Positions 45,164 to 56,124 are shown, counted from the stretch's first letter. The stretch: 64,000 nt of DNA from Trichobilharzia regenti (GCA_944472135.2 OX235265.1:41513459-41577458); one strand, 5' to 3'. Translations and numbers: made by a program. The notes: generated by a model from the letters alone, not told the origin.

Positions 45164-45582
45164 GAATTCTGACTTCTACCAGTTGATGATTTTAGCGCGA
45201 CTACCAACCAATGTCATGGGTGAGAAGTCCATCCTCATTCCTAACTGGTCACAACTCACTAGAACTCCAGGCAACATCGTCCTGTAACTAGTGATTAGCC
45301 AGCATCAGATTAAGTTTCAAGAAGTAGTTTGTAGTGATTCGATTTGTTTCAGGTTAGACGACGGATTAATATCAGCTAGATGGTAATCAAATGGCTAACA
45401 AGTGAAATAATTCGGGCTCTTCTCGGAATGCACTCATGTTTGAGAGTAGGCAACAGTCGCATACTGATTTCATCTGCTCTGATACTGTAATTATCGTTAC
45501 AAAAGTAGAATATGTAGAATTCTGTACTTTGTTTTCTTCTCTATTTTGAGTTCCTCTGTGTTCAAGTCAAACTACTAAATAT

Positions 45583-45892
45583 GATAGAGAAGATTTATAG
45601 CTCAGGTGGATGATTTTGATGTGGTTGTGTTCTCTGAGCTGGATAGTTAATTCGTGTAACTTTCTAATATTAAGACAGATGAAACAACAAGAATGCTAGA
45701 GAAAACATACAAAAACAACCAATCACGTCCAAGGTCACCAGGAGAAATGATTAATAAACTCGTGGAGAAATCTAAAAGCTCACTTGATCGAATTGAAGTA
45801 TGCGCTGAAGATGTCGCCTAGTAGGGCGATAAAAGCTTCGAAAAATTAACTATCCAGCTCAGAGAACACAACCACATCAAACTACTAAATAT
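45583..45892. mobile_element. Small element with 37-bp inverted repeat and 16-bp target duplication
   Basis: The direct repeat tcaaactactaaatat is at 45567-45582 and 45877-45892. Inside are perfectly inverted arms, 45616-45652 and 45844-45880, 37 bp each, containing ctgagctggatagttaatt. The interior includes a short hairpin gatgtcgcctagtagggcga followed by taaaagcttcg, similar to the acgaaagcttcgaa block at the end of the PLE remnant near 23.23 kb. No protein is encoded. It looks like a non-autonomous relative of the PLEs, but the relationship is only suggested by that block. Confidence 0.65.
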
Positions 45893-46459
45893 ACCTCAGC
45901 TTTATTAAGATATGAAACGAAGAAAATTTACAGTCATGTAGTGACCAGTCTGTGTAGCTTACTTGTTGTTTAATTAGCACATGACCACTGATTTCTTAAA
46001 AAGAAACAATATCACTTATTTAGGTTGTGATAATATCATGCATGTGATCTGCTCATCTCTTTATTTATCCGTGAATTAAGTACAGTTTTGTATCTTCAAA
46101 GCCTTAATGTAAGCCGATTTTATTTTCATGGGTTTCTAGGATCACGTTTCTACATAAGGTGTAATAGCTTTCAACATAAAACCATGAAAACATCAGCCAT
46201 ATTTCAACAGTCCTCTAATTTCTATAAATGCTTTTTATGTGTTAGAATAGTGTAATAAAATAGTCAACCATGTCTAAACTATATTTCCTAGCCAGTGAAT
46301 ATAAGATTTGTATATCAAGTGTCATAATTATCTTTTTATGTGAAACAGATTATCATGGTGATATAGCGGTGAAAAAAGAGTTGATATGAATGTATTCGAG
46401 TTATTATAGCTGAGTAGATATTTACGAAGTTCAACTAAATTGTTTTCTACTGTTGGTTT
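45893..46459. other. No gene seen
   Basis: Unassigned AT-rich DNA between the small inverted-repeat element and a SINE-C. Confidence 0.45.
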
Positions 46460-46725
46460 GTAGGGATTTGATTGGTTTCAGGATTTCATCATGAGCTGAC
46501 ATTAGTTAGACAACCATTGGAAAACCTGCAGGAAGTACTGGACAGCTGTTTGGTCATCCTAGTTTGGGACTCTTCAGCACTACGCACCCACCGCCAGGGT
46601 TCGAACCCAGGATCTTCTGGTTACAAGGCTAGCGAGCTCGTATACCATTAAGCCACTGGGACACGATCCAATGACTAGCCATGAATTCTAACTTCTGCCA
46701 ATTCACTGATGACGTGTCGAGCACA
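46460..46725 (-). mobile_element. SINE-C copy, young subfamily
   Basis: Minus strand with complete tail (gtttgtagggatttgattgg, ttcaggatttcatcatgagc), hammerhead, B box (agggttcgaaccc), A box and ttctaacttctgccaattcac. The hammerhead core is CUGAAGA, but the GAAA position reads CAAA (gaccaaac on the minus strand), which removes G12. Shares the 'cctgcaggaagtactgg' insertion with the 47.1- and 59.3-kb copies. Confidence 0.85.
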
Positions 46726-47107
46726 ATTTATTGCTCATAATCATATCAAGGTAATCACACATGTGATTTATCACATATGGAATTACACTCTACCACAGTG
46801 CACAAGTATTACTCTTATATTAAAATCGGTTCCTGAATAGGAATCACTATGTGAACTAAATTATCAAGGTGGAATGACTAAAATGCAGTTTTACAATCTA
46901 CTGTTTCAGAGGATCAACCATATTTGATCTGGATTTGTGACCAACACAGGAGGTGTTCAGACTGAATGAACAATACACTGAATAAATATTCAATTTGTAG
47001 GCTGTGATAACTGAAAACAGAAAGGCTCAAACCTAGGCATCCTGACTGCTGTTAGTCACTGGAATCGTTTATTCACTGATGGCTTCACCTAGGCAGTTCG
47101 AATTGAG
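46726..47107. repeat. PLE-associated repeat piece, then unassigned
   Basis: 46.70-46.83 kb contains gacgtgtcgagcacaattta, ttgctcataatcatatcaa and ctaccacagtgcacaag, the same blocks as at 22.60-22.73 kb, in the same order reversed or rearranged. The rest is unassigned. Confidence 0.5.
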
Positions 47108-47352
47108 CTAAAAAACAGTGGATGGAAGTGAATTGGCAGAAGTTAGAATTCATGGGCTAATCATTGGATCGTGTCCCAGTGGCTTAATGGTATACGAGCT
47201 CGCTAGCCTTGTAACCAGAAGGTCCTGGGTTCAAATCCTGGCGGTGGGTGCGTAGTGCTGAAGAGTCCCAAACTAGGCTGACGAAACAGCTGTCCAGTAC
47301 TTCCTGCAGGTTTTCCAATGGTTGTCTAACTAATGTCAGCTCATGATGAAAT
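47108..47352 (+). mobile_element. SINE-C copy, young subfamily
   Basis: From gtgaattggcagaagttag through A box (cagtggcttaatggtatacg), B box (gggttcaaatcc), hammerhead and tail (gtcagctcatgatgaaata). Over about 227 bp I count only about four differences from 59348-59583, so these two are recent relatives. Both break off at the same tail position. Confidence 0.88.
47251..47302 (+). ncRNA. Hammerhead ribozyme with intact catalytic core
   Basis: Core CUGAAGA (47258-47264), stem II closed by GUC/GAC, GAAA (47283-47286), helix III CAGCUG and cleavage site GUC before 47295. Helix I, GUAGUG with CAGUAC, has five of six pairs with a G/G mismatch. The ct insertion in stem II (aggctgac) changes the stem II pairing compared with the aggac subfamily. 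Confidence 0.6.
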
Positions 47353-47887
47353 ACAGTAAATTGTTTCCTTTTTTTCATTCGTGTTAGCAACTCTTAAATG
47401 CTGAATATACTGGTAAGGCTTTCATTTTCATTATAAGCTGATTAAGTTTTGATGTTTTACAGTTGCCATGGGAATGAAATAGTTTCATTATATTATTCTG
47501 CTTTATCTGAACTTTTTGACATTTGAGTGTTAGCACACGGTTTCTTAATTTGTATTACCAATAAATTTTCCTTTGTATATATTCTAAGAAAAAAAATATA
47601 ATAAATGAGAAAATGGGATTTTATTATTTTGTAAGAAATTTAAAAGAAATTGAAATAAGTCTTATTTAATATTGAACAAATCATTCCAAATTTGTGTTTT
47701 GTTGGATTTAATAATGAGTATTAATGATATCCTGTTATTTGGATTTTAAAATTTTGTATTAGTTGTGGGTTGATCTTTATAACCTTTTATACCTTCTTTT
47801 ATTGAGCCTAAGATGCAAAATCCGAGTCTTTGAAATAGTGAACATTATAAGATTTAAGAGATTTCCTTGGTTTTTTGATAAGGTACT
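47353..47887. other. No gene seen
   Basis: Unassigned AT-rich DNA. Confidence 0.45.
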
Positions 47888-48093
47888 GTGCGTCGGTGGC
47901 ACAGTGGTTACGACTCTCGCCGACCATGCACATGGTCCGGGGTTCGAGCCCACGCTGACGCACAGCTGATATCTATGGTCGGCCTGCGAAATTTGGGCTA
48001 CCGATATCCACGCTGAAAATTCCATACTTGTACCAAAAATACGGCGTGGAATCAAGCTGTAATCAAAATAAAAAAAATAAAATAAAAAAAAAA
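47888..48093 (+). mobile_element. SINE-A copy with intact tRNA-like head
   Basis: The head 47888-47963 is exactly 76 nt, with a perfect 7-bp acceptor stem (GTGCGTC with GACGCAC), A box tggcacagtggttacgac and B box ggttcgagccc. The body and an A-rich tail follow. This copy shows best that the SINE-A/B head is tRNA derived. It is not a functional tRNA: no anticodon arm of normal form is evident and it continues into the body. Confidence 0.93.
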
Positions 48094-48254
48094 TTTTTCT
48101 TAAAATAAAATATATGGATCTGTAATACATCAAGGTTTCCGTATCCTCATCACCACCGGTGGCCTTCCCCAACCGTAATGTTGATTGAATGCTCAAGTCT
48201 TTACGCTGGCTTAGCCGATTTCACTATGATTTAAAATGAAAAGTCTTAAATACA

Positions 48255-48850
48255 TTATTACTATTATAATTATTATCATTCCTTTCTTGCGGTCTGAGTT
48301 GAACATACGGCTTCAGGCAGAGAACTCCACTGCATTTTCAAACGCCTCTAAAGCTGCCCACAAGATCTTCTTCAAGTCATGCTGAGACCCATCCCTACCT
48401 ATCGTTTCCAACTTTGGATCCATTAGACGGCCTGCTTCACCTGTGATATCACTCTATAGTTTCCTCAACGACTGTCTAATCAGTTCTAACTTACCTCTGG
48501 CTATTTATTGAGAAACAGGCTCCCGGTTAATTTGCTGTCAACCAGAGTTCCTTGTTGTTTAATCTTTCCGACTAATCGTCCAAGCTTCACTCCAGAGCGT
48601 AGGTATTTTTTTTTATGAAAGTCTACGACAGCTTGTTGGAAATGCTTTTCGCAGCACGCCTGCTAATTCTCTGAACCATATATAAGTGCTGCCCAATTTG
48701 ACATTAATGTTGAAAATTCGGATGTTGCTTTTTGTGTGGAGTGAGAGATGAAGAGTTTCACACAGATTACAGAGTATTGAACGCTTTTCATGCTTTCTCT
48801 ATCTAACTAAGTCTGGCTTTGACATCTTCAGCTATGCCTTGGTTCACATT
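48255..48850 (-). mobile_element. LINE family 1-like 3' end, old
   Basis: An (ATT)n-like tail (48257-48275), a reversed 3' end (ttgaacatacggcttcagg) and decayed coding sequence aligned loosely with other copies (agttccttgttgtttaatc, gtttgacatcttcagc). Many indels; no frame is preserved. Confidence 0.65.
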
Positions 48851-48894
48851 TAACAGTATGCGGAATAAAACTGCCTAGAAATAACGAAGTCCTA

Positions 48895-49375
48895 ATCTGA
48901 TGATATTAGATGGTTTGAGGCAATCGGTCACAGGAAGCCTCGGACCTAGGTTTCCTGCTAGTTGGCACTCATCAGCAAGGGATATCTGCAACCTTGAAGA
49001 AACTCATATCCCTTCTGAGATTCGAACCCGCATCACCCAGTGCTGCAGTCAGAGACATTACCACTGAGCTATTCAGGCTCGCAGTTGACCTCTTGTAGGA
49101 CTGTAGTGGATATTTTCATTAGACACTAGTAACTAGTGTTATGCATCTAATCCTCCCATTGGTGCAGACTGAATTCTATCAGTCAGGTTGTAATATGGAT
49201 TCCTGCCTATTGTCTCCAACCATCTAATATCATCAAATCAATGTGCACCGTAATGGCAAGCTACCTAGAATGGTGGCCACATTGCAAACCTGACTGATAG
49301 AATTCAGTCTGCACCAATAAGAGGACTAGACACATCACAGTAGTTCCTAGTGTCAAATGAAGTCCTAATCTGTCA
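48895..49375 (-). mobile_element. SINE-D copy with internal inverted repeat
   Basis: On the minus strand a tRNA-like head (gcctgaatagctcagtggta, then B box gcgggttcgaatctc) lies at about 49018-49082. The rest aligns with 1055-1440. Downstream on the plus strand are two perfectly inverted 31-bp arms, 49159-49189 and 49287-49317 (core actgaattctatcagtcagg), separated by 97 bp. Only one arm is recognisable in the 1.3-kb copy. Confidence 0.7.
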
Positions 49376-50548
49376 GATGTACAATCAGTGATTGATAACG
49401 GAAATGCTGGTTGAAAGCAAACGATAGTAAGTTTTTGCATCAAGATTCATTTATTTGGTTGGCTTATAGCAAAATGTTAGTGAATACACTTTGTTTTGAA
49501 AAAAAATTACCACTTTCTATTTACTGTTGTCTATCTCATCATCAACATCAAAAAACAAAAAAAACAAAGAATAACGAGTTTGGCTGTTCAACTTCTGACT
49601 CATGATATATTTTATATTTCATTTTCATAGATGTTTATTTTGGTAGATATTGATTTATTACACTGACAGATGGATTGAGAAGCTATTCTTCTTCTTCACC
49701 ATACATTCTTTTCCTTTATTTTCTCTCCCAATATATACATATGTATCAATTTTAGTCAGTGAATCATCGTTACAAAGGAGTGAGATGATATACTGTGATA
49801 ATAACTGTAATTTTTAATTCATAAGTAAAAAAGCATTTTATAGCAAACGCTAATACTATAGACATTATTGAATATATATATGACCTGAGTGACTGCATTC
49901 TATTCTTCTGTTTTTTTTGTTTTGTTTTCAGTCTGTTTGGGTGATTGATAAAAGTCTACCTGTTAGAGAATATTATCAACAACATATATTTAACTAATGT
50001 TTATTTATAGGCAGGAACTTTCCCAATTTAAAAAATAAAACGCTATATTTAGTTAATTAGCCAAAAATTCTCATATCAATCACTGGACAGAACACAGCAC
50101 TGCAATTTTTAATTAAGCAAAGCATAAATTTCCCTCGAGGTTTTACCTGATAGTTAATTGTGTGAACAAACTTTTAAAAAAGATGAATTTCAAATGACTG
50201 TCTAGCACTGAAATTTGTGAAATCATGGACATTTTCATTAAACACTACATCTCTGGTCACTGTATTTTTGTCTTAAAAAATAATCCTCAATAAGATCTGT
50301 GTAATGTCCAGAGATTTCCATGGACATAACTTCATGTAAATCATCTTCAACTATGCTAGCGATTCATAAACTGTAACATGTCTCCCTCATTTCTGTGCTT
50401 TTCAAGACAGAATTTAGAAGAGCGAGAATTTGTATGATTTTATTCTGTATAATATCGGCGTGTGAGATAATTTATCCTTAATGTTTTCCAGTTGATGTCA
50501 TGGAGAGAAAGGTTCCGATAAATTATAAATGCTTTTAATTGTATGGAG
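49376..50548. other. No gene recognised
   Basis: Unassigned AT-rich DNA. Open stretch 49411-49605 (plus) has no motif. Confidence 0.45.
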
Positions 50549-50915
50549 GATTTCACCATGAGCTGACATCAGTTAGAAAACCATTGGAAAATCTAAGAGT
50601 ACTGGACAGGTGTTTCGTCAGCCCAGTTTGGGACTCTTCAGCACTACACACCCACCGGGCTTGAATCCAGGACCATCTGGTTACAAGGCTAGCGAGTTCG
50701 TAGACCATTGAGCCACTGGACCCAATAAAGTGGTTCTTGAATTCTAAATTCTGCCAGTTCACAACATAGCGCGACCATTTCGCAATTTTTTTCTTCGGTG
50801 AATTACTCCCTCATCTTCGACCTGCTGTACCGTACTGGTCACGGCTTCCCATTAGAACCCCAGGTTAACTGCCTGAATAGGAACAATCGCTAGTGAGCAT
50901 CAGATTAATTTTTCA
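50549..50915 (-). mobile_element. SINE-C copy, near full length
   Basis: Minus strand from tail (gatttcaccatgagctgac) through hammerhead, B box, A box (accattgagccactgg), ttctaaattctgccagttc and ccattagaaccccagg to the head (gaacaatcgctagtgagc, atcagattaatttttc). It defines the 5' end of the unit. Confidence 0.85.
50600..50652 (-). ncRNA. Hammerhead ribozyme with intact catalytic core
   Basis: On the minus strand: core CUGAAGA (50641-50635), GAAA (50616-50613), GUC cleavage site (50607-50605) before CAGUAC. Stem II GUCCC AAACU GGGCUGAC can form a CCC/GGG stem or a GUC/GAC closure. Helix III CACCUG is poorly paired, which is the main doubt about activity. Confidence 0.5.
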
Positions 50916-51359
50916 TTGTAATAAATGAGATTATTGATGCCTGAGATTATCAGATGACCAAAGAATATTCATTTTGACAAATCGCTCATCATATCCTACA
51001 GTTACATGTTCATGTTAATCAAGCAACGGGCTGGCGTATTTTTTGATTTTCTTTTGTGTTCTTAGTGGACTATAGGGATTCCAGTTCTGGAGTTCAGTAG
51101 AGACGGTGTGGTTTTCTTAAAGGGTGAGCTTGCTTACTCCATACCTAACATCTGATCTTTACTGGGACTACTGTCACTCATTAAACTAGGCAAGGTTTAA
51201 GAATGTGTCAGTGGGGAATCTAACCAAGACTTCCTAAGTGGCTGGCAAGCATTCTTCCAATGAACCACAACCAGATAAGTGTATATCAGCAGTCAAATAA
51301 TTAAACGTTTTTCTATATGATTTCAATGTGAAAGGGATATATATTTATATATTTCCAAC
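50916..51359 (-). other. Possible tRNA-derived fragment, otherwise unassigned
   Basis: At 51195-51260 the minus strand reads gtggttcattggaagaatgc and ggttagattcccc, similar to A and B boxes with about 30 nt between them. It is a single copy here and not assigned to a family. No coding signal. Confidence 0.35.
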
Positions 51360-51770
51360 AGGTCGCAGACATTCGTCAACAACTGTCTTCGCTCTATACT
51401 GAAGATCAGATGGCCGGGCCGGAAACAATCACCAACAAGAAACCATGGGAACAAACAAAACAAGAACCAGCCAATCGCCCAACAAATATTCAGGAGAAAG
51501 TGGAGATGGATTGGACACTCGCTGAGGAGACCGCTGGGTGACATCGTGCTCGTCAGGCCATTCCTGGAGTGGAACCGGGCCAAAAGGCAAGCGGCGAGTG
51601 GGACGTCAGTGGAAGGGTGACATGGAGGAGATCGTGTGAATAGGAGTTGAAACAGTATGGACTAACATAGATGCAGATGAAAAGTACAGCAGAAGACAGA
51701 AGCAAGTGGAGACGTGAAGTTGAATCCCTATGTTCCACTAGGAACCCAAAGGAACAATAATAATATATCT
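51360..51770 (+). mobile_element. LINE family 1, 3' end
   Basis: Plus-strand 5'-truncated LINE starting near cagacattcgtcaacaactg ([18 protein letters not shown] in another frame) and continuing through gtggagatggattggacac and gtgggacgtcagtggaag to the 3' hairpin (tatgttccactaggaaccc) and an (AAT)n tail. Its 3' hairpin is the closest LINE match to the SINE-B end. Confidence 0.88.
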
Positions 51771-54450
51771 TAGCACTTGACGTTTAAATCAAAGAGTTAA
51801 AGTCTTTTACTCTAACTGAGTTACTGTACATCATACTGACAGCAGTAAGGATTACTGTGATTAGAAGCAAGTAATGAACTTAATTCTGTCAGATTATGAA
51901 CTTCATGTGATCAGTTATAAGGTAGAGGTTTGCGTGTAAATGTTTATTGGATAGAAAGCTATGACTTGACAACCAACGGTAATTAAGGGCATAATGATTA
52001 GAAGTAAAGTGTAAATAACTATGTCAACAAAATTAACTGAGTGTGACACAGTTCTTTGAGATAATCAGGGTCAAGATGGTTTTGGAAAATTTTTTAGTGT
52101 TTAGAAACGAAAATGTGTTTAAGAATCTAATGATTGCGAATGTAACTGTGATGGTAACACAAGTGAAAAAGTTTTCTTGCGAATAGATAATTAGTTGTTT
52201 ATACTCATTCATACCGCCTTACCATTTCTATTTTGGGGATTGGAAGTCATACTGCTGTTGGCAAACTAACAGGATGACAACACTTAGTCTAGAATGATAT
52301 TTATTTAAACCTCATAGTCTATCTGGACTGATAAATGTTTTATCTCGCATCTTATTAGTCTTAGTTATCACTTTTGGTTCACCATGTTTCATATATAATC
52401 GGTTTTGAATTCTTTTAATTAGATTCGATTGATGGATGTGGCTATAAAACTGTATTTTGTTTCAGTGAGATAAGTAGCGAACTAATTTTGTGAATATCCT
52501 TGTAGTTTTGTAGTTTGAGATAAAATGATTCCAGAAGTGAATAGACTGATAGGTCTTAGACAGAATTAATTAACTAGTTCGTTTTTTTTTCTAAAAATAA
52601 AATTTAACTGTCGGAAATTATGTGAAATTAATGTCTGCAGTGGAAGAATTTTTTTTCTTCTCCCTGAAGTCATTAGCCAGTCTTTTCGTTTGTGAATATG
52701 CAATAAAAGTGTTAGAAAATTTAAGAAATAAGTAACTAAAGTTATACAGTAAAGATATAAATATAAAATAAGAAACCAAACAGCAGTTGAAGAAGATAAA
52801 AATAATCTAGTAATAATAATTTTGTCTAGCAATTAATCTGTCTGACTAGAATATCTCAGTTCTTCGACTATACTAAGGTAATGTGATATCATCCACTCTC
52901 TGAGTGGCTAGGTATTGTTGTTTTGTTTTTCATTCATTGGGAAATACAAAAACCTCTATTTTAATGAATATCATATACCCAATGCCCAAATTTTTTCAAA
53001 CCGTTAAAAGTGAACTTGGTTTGGACATATATGAGTCACCTGAGTTTAAGGTTCCCTAATACTCAACTGAAGACATCCTTCTACTGTTCTTTTGCTAACC
53101 AGACTGATCAATTTTCTTAGTGAATACATAATACCAGAGTTGTACACAAGATAAAGCAAACTGGTTTACCCACGTTAGTGTAGCTCATTGCGTTAGCTCA
53201 TCGTGCACACACTGACTTGGTAGTTTATTGCAAAAGAAAACAATGCGAAGGAAGGTGATAAAACGTATTCTATTTCAGGATTTGGATGACTGACTTGGAA
53301 AAATCTATGCCACAAAATCATATTTAAGTGGAGAATATTTTCCCGGACCATATAGGCATGTTCGACAGTGTCCTTCAGTTCCAGGGTTTGTCAGTGAATA
53401 TGGATGAGTAAGTATTACTCATCAGAACTTTTCGGAGATTTATCAGTTCTCTGTCAACAATATTCCTGGTGACTGATGGATACGGCCATTCCTTTTACTC
53501 ACACAGGCCGAACCTTGAAAATGACTTAATTGTACATCTAGTGAAGACTTTTTAAGAATAGATCTCACTAATCAGCTGTCATCTTTTTCTTAGAAAGTTT
53601 GACGTTGAGGCCGATTCTTTTTTTAGTGTTAAGTTGATGGATACGAAAATGTGAGGGGAATTTTGGAGATACATGTTCTCATAACAAACACTTGAGCTTT
53701 CCGAAATATATGTTTTAGTGACTGTTTCCGATGAGCTGATGTTCTTTTCCAGGTTATTCACAAGTCAGTCAGTCATGAGATGTCATCAAGGCAAACCCAT
53801 TATCACATCTTCTATTCTCTTAAGGTACATCAAATTAGGAGCTCTTTTAAGAAGTGAACTAGCCTACTTGAATCAGTTTTACCGAATCGTATAAGGCTAT
53901 ATATGAAACACCTGGTTTGTGTTGATGGAGATTTTCTTAGGAGAAAAATAAAATCCTTTTGTCTGATAAGTTGACATTCTTGATTGAATCAAAGAAGTCA
54001 AAGGTATCACGGAAAGTGTAACTGAACAGCCCCTATTTCACTGGTCCAGAAATCCCCACCAACCATATAGCGACTAACTGATATGGATAGATTATGATCA
54101 CATGAAATGGAATGTCATGTTGTGTACTTTAAGTAAATCACACAAGTGCAGGACCATAGAAACCTTATAGACGATAGTGTTAAGTAAACTTTTTGCTAAC
54201 ATATGTTTTATTTTTCACTTTTATTAATACCTTTATCAAAAACAAATAAGTTTGTAGTGAGTATTATTCGACTAGATGTAGTGAATAACACTTCGTCAAG
54301 GAAATTATTCTATCTTGAGACACTTTTCCGGCCATATCATGACTAGGCTTTCATTTTTCTTCAGTTTCTTCAACTGAATTCACTGTTATTTTGTTAACAA
54401 ATTATGACTGATGAATTTTTCCATTTAAGAGATTAAAGTAACATTATTTA
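51771..54450. other. No gene recognised
   Basis: The longest stretch here without an identified repeat. The minus-strand stretch 52566-52832 (88 codons) is Leu/Ile-rich low-complexity translation. 53.58-53.76 kb (minus) also lacks a motif. If host exons exist in the window this is a candidate place, but I see none. Confidence 0.4.
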
Positions 54451-54451
54451 A

Positions 54452-54860
54452 TTGAATTTTTGATTTTCCCATCGATTGATTGGACCGAAGTGCTCTGTCT
54501 CAGGTTGACATGTCGGCTTCTTGTGCAGATGCTTCGACGATGTCTGGGCATTTAATTAGTATACAATTGGCGGATGGTGGCTAGCAGTGGAATCCAGCAC
54601 TTCGGTTCAAACAATCACCAGGAAAATCAAAAATTCAATTCAATAATTAATATGATCCGTTGCACAAGAGGTGACTCTCGTCGCCCAAGTGGTCTAGTGG
54701 ATAACGCTTTGGCGTTTTAAACTATGGGTACTGGGTTCGAGCCTCGGTGGGAACATCATCACTCACTGAGAAATGCAGGTACATCCAGATGACGAGTCCC
54801 AAATAGGACGAAATGAGCATCCTGGATTCCACTGCTAGCCACCATCCACCAATTTTATAC
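54452..54860 (+). mobile_element. Sm-alpha-like repeat with inverted segment
   Basis: The left part (54452-54597) is minus-strand 3' unit sequence, beginning on the minus strand exactly at CTGGATTCC. The right part (54598-54860) is plus strand: cacttcggttcaaacaatc, ggaaaatcaaaaattcaatt, cgttgcacaagaggtgac, tRNA-like head with A box (ggtctagtggataacgc) and B box (gggttcgagcctc), hammerhead and 3' sequence to gccaccatccaccaattt. Combining both parts gives a unit of about 330 bp, close to the known length of schistosome Sm-alpha. Confidence 0.85.
54779..54830 (+). ncRNA. Hammerhead ribozyme, C3 substituted
   Basis: Helix I AUCCAG/CUGGAU, core AUGACGA (54789-54795), stem II GUCCC AAAUA GGAC with the loop as in the schistosome hammerhead, GAAA (54810-54813) and AUC before CUGGAU (cleavage 54821/54822). 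Only the first core base departs from CUGANGA. Expected inactive or very slow. Confidence 0.65.
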
Positions 54861-56124
54861 TGATTAAAGTAACAGTTTAAAATTGTTTAGGTAAAATTGT
54901 AGGTATCACTACGTGAGACTGAGATCTTATCTCTTGTGTGAATAATTTTCATAAAGGAGTTTTGTATTAAGTTCATTAGCTTCCGAAATTATATCTCAAG
55001 ATTTACATAAAAGTGATATATGGAGTAGGAATAGTGATATATTCAGGGCGTGAGCAAAAGACTATTTCAGTGATTACTGATAAAGGGTTTTTCCTAATTT
55101 CTTGCTGACGTCATGTCTTCTCTCCTCAGTGACAGTAACAGTGTGGTTACTGATTACGGTTTATTAACCAATAGATATTTCATAGAAAACATGAGATTCT
55201 CCTGAAATGTTCAACTGAAATTCTGGGGATCAGGAATACGTGGGAGTAAATCGTTTAGTTTACATGAGTTGTTAGGTATGTAATACTGTTAAGGAATTTT
55301 TGAGCATAATTTTGAGGTATTCATGCTTCTCCGAACATTTCTTCCACAATAAAATTTCTCATACGTCCGTAGTAGAACACAACTGAAATCTGTTCAGTTT
55401 GTTTACAATCAAGCGGTTTATGCGTCTCTTTAAACACCTTTTTGTTATGTATTTATGAATGTACATCCTAATTACTTATTTCGTCAGCAAGAAACAGGTG
55501 TTTTCACTGAAAACGTCAATTTTTCTATTTGTAGTTAGTTGAGATGAAACTTCGCAACAGTAGTGACAAGAATTTTTGCATCTATTTCGTAGATTGTGCG
55601 ACTTTTCTTTCAATTTATGTGTTATCTACTGGTGAGGAACTTACAACTGAGACTGCATTGTTTGATTTAAATATGAACGTTATCTTCTGTTGTCTTCTTT
55701 AGCAACAATTATTCCTCAGATCATTTGGTTTACAAGAGACAAAGTGCTTTTCGAGAGCTGCTGTTGACTGGTTAGTTTATTGATAGAAATGAGTCGACAA
55801 AATACTGGCGTATGATAACATACCAAATACAGTTTACTTTAATCTATGAAAAAGTAGAATTTCACGCGCGTCACTTATATAGTTGTTCTCGATATGGTGT
55901 GATAATAAAAAGAAATAAAGTGAATAAATTTCACATAAGAATACGACATGGGCACTGTAATAGATAAAGTTTCACAGTGTTATACAGTAATATTATCTTA
56001 TGACGTTTTGAGCACAATTGATTGCTTATAATCATATCAACGGACTCGGGCAACTTTCTGACTTCATTTATATAATCTCATCATTTCTCATCTCTCGATT
56101 TGACTGATAGTGATATTTTCAAGT
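54861..56124. other. No gene seen; short PLE-like piece
   Basis: Unassigned except about 56001-56045, where gacgttttgagcacaattg and gcttataatcatatcaacg match the PLE-associated block at 22.68-22.73 kb. Confidence 0.45.

Larger units (their letters stand above)
44578..45365 (-). mobile_element. SINE-C, interrupted, with a second tail attached
   Basis: The right-hand pieces (45164-45303) hold the 5' half (gaattctgacttctaccag, cactagaactccagg, agccagcatcagattaag); the left-hand piece (44578-44793) holds A box, B box, hammerhead and tail. Between them lie a duplicated segment and a SINE-A (44794-45163). Beyond the head, at 45304-45365, a further minus-strand tail begins (gtttgtagtgattcgatttg, ttcaggttagacgacgg), so two units are joined tail to head. 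The hammerhead core is altered (CCAAUGA). Confidence 0.75.

Noticed and set aside
47888..47963. Functional tRNA gene
   Set aside because: The 76-nt cloverleaf-like head continues into a repeated SINE body, occurs many times, and lacks a normal anticodon arm.
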